A stretch of 64,000 bases of DNA from Galaxea fascicularis (taxonomy: Eukaryota > Cnidaria > Anthozoa > Scleractinia > Euphylliidae): NCBI GenBank assembly GCA_948470475.1, contig OX419336.1, forward strand, positions 8,201,171 to 8,265,170, read 5' to 3'. The notes beneath the pieces are model-generated. The model did not search any database. It was given only the letters and a program-made list of their open reading frames with translations, and was not told the DNA's origin. Positions 29,208-40,326 of this stretch are shown here, piece by piece (within the stretch, counting starts at the first letter, position 1; each line of letters opens with the position of its first letter). A program made the position numbers and the translations under genes.

Positions 29208-30522
29208 CGAGGAGGGTGAATAGGTTCGTGGATCGACGGATTTGGCTAAAAAAAAAGTGCTCGGTTTTTGGATTTTAAGAATATATTCTTACGGATTGGA
29301 GGATTTCAAAAGCTCAGTGGATCACGGATTTCTTCAATATTTAAGCATGGATTATGGATTTTGTTTGTTTTCGAAGTACGGATCGTGGAATTTAGACATT
29401 TGTTTTCAATTTTTTAAAGTTTTTTCTTTTTACATTTGTTACTTTAGTTCTACTAAAAACTAGTGAATGCACACGGAAACAGATCTTGTAAACTTTGTTA
29501 ATACTTTATTGTCCGACTGGTTTTGTTTGATAACACAGAAGTCATCAGGGATTTAAAAACAATGATAAAAGAACTAGTTTTACAATAATGGTTCAAACTA
29601 CTTCTTTTATCAATTTGTTAGATGCCTGATAAAGTCTCAAAGAGTCTGTGATCAGACAAAACCGGGCGGATAACAAACAAAGTCAAGAGAGGATGGAGTA
29701 CTTCATCCTCTCTTGACCAAGTTGACACAAGAGCTTTCAAGTCTCACGGATTGCGCGTGAGGGTTATGCAAACGAACGCAACTCTTACGCCGAAACTATT
29801 ATTTCTACGCATTTAAGGTTTTTTTCTTATTTAAACAGTTAATTTTGAGGTAGAAATTACCGCTTAAGTACAGAAACTACCTCATGGACCATCATCTTGG
29901 AAATAGTCAGTAAACCCACTGATCGGTGTAAGGCTGCCTATTGCACATGATCACATACTAATCGCAGACCAGTAACGTGGACTCTCTCGATATTAGTCCA
30001 ATAAAAATCCTTAAACAACAATGAGAGCTGAGAGCCAAGATGTCTGAGCGTTCCTTCCCCAAACCTGCAGCAGCACCAGCAGCCGGCTGGGTCTGGTCAT
30101 TGCTGTCCAAGGTCTAAATAGCTACTTGATGGGCCACGTTTTTTCTCAGAATAAAGGAAAACACTTGTTAGCTACTTCAATATTTTTCAAACTTTTCTTG
30201 GGAGCCCCAGACACCCCCCCCCCCCCCGAAAACAGGTGATTTCTTCAGCGTCACACAAGGTCATGCATCAAAAATCTCACTCTTTCAGAACAAATCAACT
30301 AGAGAGCTGTGTGGCAAGATCTGTTGCTGTGTGTTGCTCACTAGTTTTTAATGAAAACATTTTATTTAACGTCAGTTATGTAAATGTTTTAAGGTGCTTA
30401 CGTCTCTAACAGTACTGCAACCTTGTGGATTCAGATTTACGAGAAAATGTCTGCGAATTGACGGATTTTCCTAAAACTCAGCACGGGTCGACGGATTTGC
30501 TGACCCCTATTCACCCCCCTCG
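29208..30522. mobile_element. 1.3-kb element inserted in a LINE ORF
   Basis: Flanked by 17-bp inverted ends CGAGGAGGGTGAATAGG (29208) and CCTATTCACCCCCCTCG (30522), one mismatch. Near both ends it repeats GACGGATTT/GGATT motifs. It contains a 14-bp-arm hairpin (GTCAAGAGAGGATG, 29683-29718) and a C run at about 30214-30228. No ORF over 75 codons. The LINE reading resumes on both sides, which fixes its limits. Confidence 0.75.
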
Positions 30523-30640
30523 AAAGCGTTTGTGAAATCCATGCTGGTAGAGTGCTATGATGTCTTCATTGGAGAAATGCTTTGACGTAGAACTTAAAAC
30601 CATATGTTCCATAACTTTACATGAAATGCAGGTCAACGAG
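30523..30640 (-). pseudogene. LINE reverse transcriptase, 5' half of the split copy
   Basis: The minus strand reads ISLTCISCKVMEHMVLSSTS then IIALYQHGFHKRF, the usual RT block before (S)C-x-T-Q-L. The next residues (FSTVTQLI) are found 1.3 kb away at 29207, so the ORF was split by insertion. Confidence 0.8.
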
Positions 30641-31190
30641 ATGGTATCCGTTTGTTAATCATTAACTACTAGTTTCAATCACTGTCAAATCCTTCCTTTC
30701 TTTTTTATAATTTCACAATCCCCTGCCACCCCATGCCCCTAAAAAAAACTAAAGAAATTAATTGCACTATGGACTGGCGAACATTTCGGGCCATTTTTGG
30801 ATCGACTAAAATCTCGGCAAGTTATAAAAAGTTAAAGTGGTAAAACTTATTAAAATTATTAAAATGGTGAAACTTTCCTGTGCACTCTTTCAGTTTAATT
30901 TTCGGAGAACGTTGAGGCTGAGATTAACCCAAATTTTAAGATCATGCTTAGACATCTTAGGCATCTTTATTTCGCTCATTTATTTTTTTTAAAATGAGTA
31001 GTATACCATATACATATGAACTTTTCTGCGTTTTCACTGCAAAATCTGGTGACTTAATTTCGCGTTGTGAACCTCTATGTTCAGTCATTTTTGTAAAGCT
31101 AAATTTACCAGCAGTTGGTTATATTAAGAACACCTTACGGTGATTCCTCTGTTTTGCACTGCGCACCCCTGCTTCGCATAACATTGCGAC
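30641..31190. other. no gene recognised
   Basis: AT-rich, short ORFs only; no clear repeat ends were found. Confidence 0.4.
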
Positions 31191-31197
31191 ATCCAAA

Positions 31198-31520
31198 ATG
31201 ACCAAAATAGCAGCGGGTTTTATTGTTGGTCCGGATTCTAAGGATAAACGAGGTCGTTTTTGGGAAGAAAAAGGTTGAATCTATTTATAATTGTATCAAA
31301 CGTCTTGAAAAAGGAGTGGCCCGCTCATAGTTTGAATTTAGCTTATACTGAGAAAGAGGACGATTTTGGCGTAGATGACTTGTGGAATTGCGAGTCCCGC
31401 CTTACAAATTTCGTTGATGAAGGTTGCAAGGCGTGTAAAATGCCTTTAGGCTTTCCGACTGAACAGATAAGACAATCCTTACTAAAACATAAACTCGACC
31501 TAGCCTTCTCTCGGCCGTAA
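31198..31520 (+). pseudogene. frameshifted ORF of unknown family
   Basis: ATG at 31198 reads MTKIAAGFIVGPDSKDKRGR..., then shifts frame twice: VESIYNCIKRLEKG, then LNLAYTEKEDDFGVDDLWN up to SLLKHKLDLAFSRP and TAA. Each piece looks protein-like, but joining them needs one-base changes. It may be a decayed host gene or transposon ORF; family not recognised. Confidence 0.3.
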
Positions 31521-32141
31521 AGCTTTTCAAACAGGATTTTCCCGCTTTGAGGATCACTAGCTCGGCAACAAGCACGGTGATCTCTACTTTTAATGTATGA
31601 ATTTAAATGACAGAAGGTTAACTACAATATATCTCGATTTGAAAGAAAGTTTAAAATTCTGCCTTAAAATATTTTGAATTTAATGCTGTTAGGTAGTCCT
31701 GGGTATGTGCGCACGCCGCAAATTCTTAATTTTGTTTCATAATATTAACTCCTGTTTAACTACGATGGTTTGTGATGTAAGTTCAGGGTCTATTTTGTTG
31801 AACCTCTCTGATAACTAAACCCGAGAAATGCTCTTTTAAGGAATTCTAGTGCCTCTTTCGCCTGCCAGTAATGAGAACCTCATTGAGGTAATCTCTGTTG
31901 TGCAAAAACGAGCTCGGTGACACCTGCTTTTTATTGCATTTTGTTAAAGCTCATAACATGATAACCAACTGGATGAAGTTTGAGTAATTTTTTAAAGCTT
32001 CTTTGAATTTAAATTAAACTCTCCTAAATTATTTTCCGATTTGATTCTTAATAACCGCTCAAGTGCATGGATATAACTTTCAACTCAAAGGCTGCATAGA
32101 ATAAAAAAATAGTCCTAGATAGTAAGAAAAACTGTTTTAGT

Positions 32142-32163
32142 TTAACCCTTTGCATACTAAGGG
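32142..32163. repeat. piggyBac-like terminus with TTAA
   Basis: TTAA (32142-32145) followed by CCCTTTGCATACTAAGGG, an imperfect palindrome. CCC next to TTAA is the usual piggyBac end. It lies 0.5 kb beyond the stop of the transposase-derived ORF, as expected for that element's 3' end. A matching far end was not found. Confidence 0.45.
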
Positions 32164-32656
32164 AGGAGGTTTTTTTTAAGAAAATACAAGCCCTACGACT
32201 AATAATGCTTGCCAAGCGAAGACATTACACAGAAACCTCATAACACCATATATATTTATAAAGAGCATAAAATTCTTGTTCTTATAAGATTAACAAATTA
32301 TGGGATATATGAAAACACGTGACATCACCCGTGCATAATTTGCATAATTATGCAAATTTTCAAAAGACAATAAAATATCATTTGTTAAGAAGAGAAAAAT
32401 TCCATCAATATCCATCTTGTTGTAACAAATGATCTCTCACAAGGTAGAATTCAAAAGATAAAAGACTGCAAAGGTGTCTCTCTAGTAAACAGTTTACAAA
32501 TCAGTACTTATATAAGCTGCAAGGTTTCCTCTGGAAAGATAAATTTTGAAAATTTTGACAAGAGAAACAGTTGCAGTAAATCTCAATCAACTCATTCATA
32601 GCATGTAATATTTTGTACATTTCATTTAAGCACTCATCAACAGCCTCTAACAAAGT

Positions 32657-33763
32657 CTAATTTCGCAGTGATCTCCTTCTGCCCAACTGCAATGGCCTCC
32701 CTACTCCCTCCTTGAGTCGTCTGGGGCCATTGTAACGGTCGTCGTCAAAGTAATAATTCTGTAATGTGTGGTACCTCTTAAAACAAGGGTCAGGACACAT
32801 TCTAACTCCACAAACAGCACAGGTGTATACAGTCTTCACTTCTTGAATGTGGACTTTACATGTGGATCTAGTGTCATGACTTATAAGGTGATGGAAATGG
32901 TCACGGTTGAACCTGATGTCAGGGATAGTAACTGGGATCTGATGCAATCCTGTGTCTCTCCTGAAGCATTTGCCTTCAACTAATGTCTTAAGCACTGACT
33001 TCCTGAACTCAAGACTGCTGATACTGGTATGTTCAGGGGATTTACAATGCAAAATGTGTGCATTTGACATACACACTTCTATCATGTAGAAAAACACCTT
33101 GTAATACCACACCACTCCCCTCATGAGTCGGGCATATGCAACAGCCCTTTGGTCTGACAAATCTACCCCACCCATATAGGCGTTATAGAGGTCAATTACA
33201 CCTGGCCGAGCGAAGTCCTTCTTTTCCCAATTCCCATTGACTTTAACAGAGCGCTGGACAATGCTGTGGTCAGTTTCACTTGTGGGAGTGGTAGCCAAAA
33301 CACTGACTGGTTTTCGGTCACGCCATGTCACACACGTCACGTTTCCCTTTTGCCTAAACAAACTGTAGGAGAAGCGATTTGCACTCAGTCTGTTCGTGAC
33401 CTCACGAAAGCGTGAACCCCCGCGCGCCAAACGCGCGAGGACGCCTTGGTTGGGTGAAGGAAAAGGGACTTCTTTTCCCTTTCCTCCCTTTGTGGAGTTT
33501 TCGTTCGTTGACCGCTTGTGTTTGCAGAACAGCCTGGCGTCGAAACTACAAACGTTTCTGTGCTGTGAGGCCAAGAGATCATCCTTTGTGGCCTCAGGGT
33601 TTATGGTTGTGGAACAAAATAATTTTTTTGGTGAAAAAATAGTGATGTGGGAATTCGAATATTTAAAGTATATTACTCGTTGCGCAGAGCCAAATTCCCT
33701 TGTTCGGTATTTAATTACGTGCCAGTCGTACAGCCTGGTAAAAACACTCAACACAAGCACCAA
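32657..33763 (-). CDS. piggyBac-derived transposase, C-terminal half
   Basis: Open for 368 codons with no early ATG. The recognisable part starts near residue 130 (FSYSLFRQKGNVTCVTWRD), continues with RPGVIDLYNAYMGGVDLSDQ, which carries the third catalytic aspartate of the DDE_Tnp_1_7 domain, then WYYKVFFYMIEVC. It ends in a cysteine-rich finger (C-A-V-C-G-V-R-M-C...C-F-K-R-Y-H) like the C-terminal cross-brace of piggyBac proteins. The N-terminal half with the first two catalytic aspartates is missing; the 130 residues ahead look unrelated and may be intron or UTR. So it is not an active transposase as it stands: either a truncated transposon or the last exon of a PGBD-type domesticated gene. 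Confidence 0.8.
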   Translation of the reverse strand: MVLVLSVFTRLYDWHVIKYRTREFGSAQRVIYFKYSNSHITIFSPKKLFCSTTINPEATKDDLLASQHRNVCSFDARLFCKHKRSTNENSTKGGKGKEVPFPSPNQGVLARLARGGSRFREVTNRLSANRFSYSLFRQKGNVTCVTWRDRKPVSVLATTPTSETDHSIVQRSVKVNGNWEKKDFARPGVIDLYNAYMGGVDLSDQRAVAYARLMRGVVWYYKVFFYMIEVCMSNAHILHCKSPEHTSISSLEFRKSVLKTLVEGKCFRRDTGLHQIPVTIPDIRFNRDHFHHLISHDTRSTCKVHIQEVKTVYTCAVCGVRMCPDPCFKRYHTLQNYYFDDDRYNGPRRLKEGVGRPLQLGRRRSLRN

Positions 33764-34960
33764 CCCTCTTTTTAAAAGGAAATTAAGGGGTAAACAGGTA
33801 AGCTGTTATTTCTTGAATTATTTTTAACATCTTTTCAGCGGGGAGTGTGGAGGGGGAGGGAACATTCGGTAAAGGAGATCATCTTGACACTTCTTAAAAG
33901 AGGGAACGTGTGTGGTTTCCCGATGAACCCCATCTTCCCTGACTCTTCACCGCACGTCTGTCGATTTGTTTGCCCACAGGACAACATTTTGCTGTCTACA
34001 TGAGTTTTTGTTACAGTTATGTGGGATTACTAGAGCTGTCGCCGTTCTCTGATTTGAGTACTTACACATTTCTTTGAGTGAAAAGTACAATTAAAACATT
34101 CTTGGCAGGTTGCTATGTGCTATGTGCCTGTATATTTCTGTGGAAAAACCAACACTGACTTCCGGTGAATGCCGCGTGTCGATCGAGTGAGCATTTATCG
34201 CTTTACCTTGAATCTGTCATCAGCGGCGGTCTCTAAAGTGATCTATTCACATTTGATCTCTGATGTTTATCATCAGGCACTTCCGAAAAACCGAGCTCGC
34301 CATCCAATTTTCCTTTGTAACTTTAACACAATTTGACGATTGCAAGACAGCAACTTTAATTAACAAATTCAGAGCGAAAACTCAGCGGAGGGTCTACAGT
34401 TGTCAGGGTCTAATGCAAAACTAATAACGATTTGAATAGCAGACTTTGAAGGTGTTTATCTTCGCACTCTACTGCGCCCGATCTTTAGGTACAATGGGTA
34501 AAGATTGTTTTACGAAAGCGAAATCAGTGAGCTGTCAGCGTGACTCGATTGCTTAATTGTGTACACTGCATTTCCATGACAATCGATGTTTGAACACTGC
34601 TTTGCGATTGGATCGAAAACAATGTGTAATTCGGCTGGTTTGGCGCCTTTAAGTCTCATGAATGACACTGTAATCCATGCTACTGATAGAGAAAGGAACC
34701 TGTCAAAAATCAATCGGACACGCTTCGGTGAGCACGTTTTGAACTTATTTGGGAGGGGAGCCCAAAAGGTTTGCATTTTCCCTATCACCTTCGGAAAAAA
34801 ACTCCAAATGTTAAAAAGCGTTTCCTGTTCCGAATATTTTTTCAACTAATTTCAAAAGCTCTAGATTTCTTTGCGGCAGAACAACAAAGGACGTATTCTT
34901 GAAAGGCGCTAAAATTTACTCCTGTCATTATCCCGGTGTGTATCTTATTATCGACTCATT
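33764..34960. other. intergenic, upstream of nanos
   Basis: No gene recognised. Two overlapping ORFs of about 90-110 codons (34510-34849) lie on opposite strands without motifs. Confidence 0.4.
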
Positions 34961-34968
34961 TGACGTCA
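34961..34968. promoter_or_regulatory. CRE-like TGACGTCA upstream of nanos
   Basis: Perfect CREB/ATF palindrome 255 bp upstream of the nanos ATG. A second perfect TGACGTCA occurs at 61376-61383, about 310 bp upstream of the transporter start. Motif only. Confidence 0.3.
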
Positions 34969-35222
34969 TAAAGCGCAAGCGCAGTGTGGTACTTTTTGAC
35001 AACTGATTGAGTAGCAAAGTCACGCCTCCCTTTTCCGCGCTTCAAAAAAAGCTACGTCCCGCTGATTCCCATGCGAGTTTTGGGGTTGCATTGACAAACA
35101 ACCACTAATCTGCCCTCTGGCGAAACCAGAACGTAAATTCTACACCGCGATTCACGGTCTTAAGTGAAAAGCGAAGCCTGACCTTTCAACGTGGGATCGC
35201 ACAAGCTTCAGTGAAACGGAAA

Positions 35223-35921
35223 ATGTCGCTGAGCGAAGTGATGCTGAAAACTCTCATTCCCAGTAACTTTTTAGATTCGGATGACGAAGAGATAAAGTCG
35301 TTAACATGTCCTCCAGAGACGGATGATCTGCAGAGAAACGAATTTCACATGTTCAACGATTACTTCGGTTTGAGCAACCTGGTGCAAAGAGTGAGACAAG
35401 CGAACAATGATTTCGACTATTTAACGAGCGAAAATTTTGGAGTCAGCAAGTTGCCGTCACGACGTGACCGCTTTGACAGCATTGATTCAGAAAATTCCTC
35501 ATCTGGTAGCTGTGATTCTTTCACAGATCATTTTGGAGATGGTCCTTTCCAACCTTTCAATTCATCATCTCTCTTGCAAAGTGCAGCGTCCAAGAGGAAA
35601 GACGCCGTTGTGCCTCCAAGTCGACGGATTAAGCCGTCTGCAAGAGCTCCAGCACCGGTCTCGAATCGCGGCGCAGTGTGCGTGTTCTGCAGAAACAACG
35701 GCGAAAGTGAGGAGGTCTACCTCTCTCATCTGTTAAAGGGTCCTGATGGGAAGACAACATGTCCGATTTTGAGGGCTTACACTTGCCCAATTTGCAAGGC
35801 GAGCGGCGACGAGTCGCACACCATCAAGTACTGCCCACAAAACCAGCAAGTGCAAGGCAATGGCGGTCAGTTGCCAAAGGTGCCCAGGAATAATCGTGTC
35901 CTTCCGAAAAGGAGCCGATGA
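35223..35921 (+). CDS. nanos: Nanos RNA-binding zinc-finger protein
   Basis: 232 residues from ATG at 35223 (CGGAAAATGT); the frame is open slightly further upstream but without another ATG. The C-terminal nanos domain is complete: C153-x2-C156-x12-H169-x10-C180, seven residues, C188-x2-C191-x7-H199-x4-C204, the exact CCHC-CCHC spacing of the family. Residues 41-53 (FHMFNDYFGLSNL) resemble the CCR4-NOT-recruiting motif of vertebrate Nanos proteins. The middle is serine-rich and probably disordered; the tail is basic. Known family role: with Pumilio, represses translation and promotes deadenylation of target mRNAs in germline and stem cells. No intron interrupts the ORF. Which of the cnidarian nanos paralogues (1 or 2) it is cannot be decided here. 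Flanks are gene-poor. Confidence 0.95.
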   Translation: MSLSEVMLKTLIPSNFLDSDDEEIKSLTCPPETDDLQRNEFHMFNDYFGLSNLVQRVRQANNDFDYLTSENFGVSKLPSRRDRFDSIDSENSSSGSCDSFTDHFGDGPFQPFNSSSLLQSAASKRKDAVVPPSRRIKPSARAPAPVSNRGAVCVFCRNNGESEEVYLSHLLKGPDGKTTCPILRAYTCPICKASGDESHTIKYCPQNQQVQGNGGQLPKVPRNNRVLPKRSR

Positions 35922-38900
35922 ACTTTACTGGCCGTTTCAAAAGTAAGAGTTAGAGTGCAATCATTATGTAAAGATTTTTAAAGGGTAAATTTATAGTTTA
36001 TACGGCGATTTAAAATTTATATTCGGGTTGTTGTGTTATTTGTTTACGGCAGGATCGCTTACTAATTTCCAAGACTGTGCAGCAGCACAAATACGATCGC
36101 AGCGAGTTAAATTATTATTGCGTTTATATAACAAACCCCACAAATGGCGGTGCAGATTGCTGCTATTAGTACTATTAAGGCCCCTTTCATTCAAGGCATG
36201 TTTTTAATCGTTAGTTACATTTCATTTCGCTTTCGAGTCATTTACAAATTTTCGAAGCGATATGGCCTTCCCTGTTCAGATGCTTTGTTAGATTAATTCG
36301 AGCGGCGATCTGTATTTAGAACGGAAATTTCAGGAAGATTATTGTTAAAATTTAGTATTTAGCTCCCCACAGAGGATGTTGTGTAAATGTTACTGAAATT
36401 ACAATATTTCCCCCCAAAGCGGTCGGAGTTTCCTTAGTTAGAGGTTAACTTATCGAATATGTATCTATGTAAAATTTTCGAATTGTAGCAGAATACAATA
36501 TTGAATTTTCACTCTCTAAGTGTAAAGTATTTTAATATGAAAGTGTTGATTAAGAATTTGGCCCAGAAACGGAGAGATTATGATTAATAATGTTTTTATA
36601 ATTCCCAGTTTGTCTCTAAGGGAGGTTTTTCCAAATAATTTGTCGATATTTACGATGTAGAAAATTTTACTACTTTGAAAGTAGGTTTAATACTGCCTGG
36701 TTGTAGAGGTGGATTTTTGAATGAATTTTATTCTAAGTTTTAACCAGCTGTGTTCCAAATACTGGCTGCAAATGATGTAATGAAAAATCAAGGTTTATGA
36801 GGAAGTTTTTTTTTATTGAAACCGACATTTCCCTATTCTAACGTCAAAGGAGTTTTGCATACGATTGTGTATTTATACATGTAAGCCTGAACTTAAGCTT
36901 AATTCTAATGTCAAATGAGAAATTTTGTATGGTTTATTGAAACGAAGAATAACATTAAACCCACGTTTTGGAGTTTCTACTCTTCTGTCGTCTGTGCTTT
37001 ACTATTTAGTCTGTGTTAATTTGACCTTCTCTGCAAAAAAAATTCCGCAATCACTAAGCGTATTGTTGTCTTTCGCGCGCTTTCTGCAGACTGAACCGAC
37101 ACGTATTGTCGGTTTTTATTCGCTTTCATACGCTTGATGAGCTTAGCAAACCGATAGAAATCTTAATACTTATCCTTTCCTTCGAAATCTAGCTTTTCTT
37201 TAGCAAATAGAATGATTGATACGAAAAAGATCATGCTGCCGTTGGAGTTAAGTTTTTTTTGTAGCTCAATGTAAATAAACCATGTGCTCTCGGTGAGCTC
37301 GAAGGAAACGGGAAAGCCATTATTTTAAGAGACGAGGATGTTTTCCGTGAATCGGTCGCGTTTGAAAACATTCCCTGGGGCCCTTTTAATTCACAGGTTT
37401 CATTCCCAAGTGAGTTAATTTCTTTTGGAAGCGGTAGCAAGGGTTTTGAATACTAAGCCGAAATCTCGGTATTGTTGTCTTTGTGTACGTCACTACGAAG
37501 GACAGCTGGCTTTGAGCACATTTATTTTGCTCGAAGTCACGCCTTGACAGAATCAGCACCCCAAAACAAAGGAACCAGCGTGATTTCGAGAATTTGATTT
37601 AAAGAACCCGTTGGTTTGCAATACTGTTTTGTTTTGAACATCTTCAACAGCTCAGCTTCGCGCCGAATATAAAACGTGAACATCACACAGAGAAAGCCTG
37701 TTTTTTTTAGAACACTAAAGGCGTGCAGTATGCAAATTAGTGCTCAAATAAATTCAGAAAGTCAGCCGACTGTCAAAACTTTTTGAAGAGGAAATTACCT
37801 GTAATCAAGCTAGTAAACAGAAATTCAATTACCGACTGAAACAATGGAAGCACGCTTACATTGCAAAGCCACAAGCTAGCCGCGATTGTGATGTAAATTC
37901 ATTTTAAATTACGCTTCTGTTTGTACGTGCTTTTGTGTTTTATTATTCGACGAAGAGAAAAGCGTGTTGTCAGCCATTAGAAACGTTATTCGACAAATTT
38001 TGAGCGGCGCTTGCAATTTTTTTGCGGAGTCTGGCTCGACACTTACGGCTGACCAATTTCCCGTCTACTTTTCAATATCTGATGGCTCGATTCTCCACCG
38101 CGATTAAATCGATCCCATATCATTGCTTTATTAAGGCGAATAAAAGCTACAAGGCGGTTGTTTCAAATGTTCACTGATTTTCAAGCTCAAGAATGCGAAA
38201 GAGAAAAGTTTGCGTTACAGATTTTCTTTACAGACGCGAAACCAAGCAGAAAGCCATTTGATAGTCTCGCGCCAAATGTGACAACTGACCCGTCAAACCA
38301 ACAGAAACACAATAGGTGGACGCGTTAATTGATACCAGTTCAGTCACTTCTGTCGGCGAAAACCGGAAGAGAGCTAGACAGGCTTCACCCACTTCACACG
38401 AAAATCCAATTTCGATTTTTTTTACTAGCAAGATTTTTTCAGAAAACAGCGAGAAATACTTTAGTGACTCCAATGCGATTTCAAACGACTTGACACGGTT
38501 TTTATCGATTCTTTTTTTTTTCACTCGGCACACCGAATGGCATCCTCGACAAGTTCCGGTTGTCTTCAGCAGGGCGGTGTTTCTAATGTCGTTTTGCACC
38601 TGGCGTCGATCAAAGTCGAGTTAAAATATTCGCTTACTTCGGGAACTGACCCGAAAACAATCCAAAACATGACGCCACATGGTGTGAAAAGTTAATAGAA
38701 ATAGCTTTGTACCGGGAATCCCCCTGCAACCAAAAATGTTTTGATCAAATCATGAACTGTGGAATGTACATTGTCATATAAAACGAGTTAGACCACCTGT
38801 GGTATATTTCATGAAGTATAAAATATTAGAATAAGAAAAAAAAAACTTCAGAGCCGTTCACATTGGGGGAAAAAAGTCAAATTTCACTCAACAGTTTAGT

Positions 38901-40326
38901 TTGCGCCTTTCATTTTCCTTCCGCTGGGTATTATTACATCTTGTTTCATAACAGGTTTACGTTTTGAAAGTGTGAAGAAAACTTTGTAATATTTCAAAAT
39001 CGTGACCCATCGGTTACAACGCGAAAAGAAACAAATATTTTGTGTTCAAGTTGCTAAACGGTTGTCGCTATTAATATCAGATGCCACATGTTTGAGACAA
39101 TATCGTTGATGTTACAGAACAGCTGACGCAGATAATTTGGATAAAACTTCAAACAGTTAGCTCAATACCTTATTTTTGAGCAAAATTAATCCTATATTCT
39201 GGCATTATTTTTTCACTGACAACACTTTTCAGATGCCTCCACTTTTCACCTCACGAGGTGGAAAGAATCAAAGTAAAATTTGATGGACGACTGCTTTTGG
39301 GGTATTATTTTAAACATGTTAATCTCCACCTTACTTACTGGATACTTACAAATAACATGGTTGTCAAAACAGACACATTTCAATACAACGGTTGTTGCTT
39401 ACGTTAGAATTAAAAAAAAACGCTTGCTTTGTGTTGGATAATCTTTTTTTAAATTAAAAAAAACAATTTGAAGGAAATGGAGCAAGGAAGGAAGATGACC
39501 GTGGAGAGTCAGGGCGTATATTTTTAGTAATTGGGTGTTAACAAGCTGGAGAGCCAGGGCTGATAAAATTGTTCGGAAGAATTTTAATCATTTTCCTTTA
39601 CTAGGTGGTCGTGCCCAATTTTTGCTGTCCATTATTGCAAAGACCTCATCTGACTCATGAACTTTTCTAAAAATTTTGTATATTTTCAATTTCACTTTCA
39701 GTTTTACATTCAAACAACAAATTAATTAACCTTTCTATGAAGTTGAAAAATCTCTTGGAGAACTGTTTTGTGGGGCATAAGCGTTTTTATTTATGTGTTT
39801 GCAATACTATCCAAACACGGCTCATGCATACCTCCCACGTAAAATTACTTTGATTATCACCTGCCCATCTTTGCCGGTTATGAACAAAGGCAAGGTGTCA
39901 AAAAATGTGCTATTTTGAGAGTGTTAATGGTAGCTGACGCGGTGACGCCACCATTCGAGTGTGAACTAACACCAATCGCTATGGCCTAAAACGAACACGA
40001 CAACCAACAACCGTAACATGCCAACTTCTTTTATGCTACTTTTCTGAAGAGCACTAATTCTAAGATGATTTTTACTTCCGGCGGTTCGCTTTCCACTAAA
40101 TAGTATTTCTAACAGTATTCACCAAATTTTATTGTGTTAGATTGACTCAACAATACCAGCTTAGTTAACTTTATTTATTCGCGCTGGTGGACTATTTATT
40201 GAGGTAGTTACTTTTACGTCATTGTGCGTCTTTCGAAAATCGTCAATAAATTCCTAAGTCTCTCTAAATCTCTGTCAGTTAGAACGTGACCAAATGATTA
40301 ACAGTATTTCGAGCCTGCCGAATCTT
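35922..40326. other. gene-poor interval after nanos
   Basis: AT-rich sequence with no recognisable coding exons, tRNAs or inverted-repeat elements; it probably begins with the nanos 3' UTR. TGTAAATAAA at 37270-37279 overlaps a Pumilio-type site and an AATAAA, but is 1.35 kb from the stop. ORFs of about 100-120 codons at 38228-38624 on both strands have no motif. Confidence 0.5.

Noticed and set aside
38228..38624. Overlapping ORFs of 123 and 102 codons
   Set aside because: Opposite strands over the same DNA, no motifs, no splice context; chance is likely.
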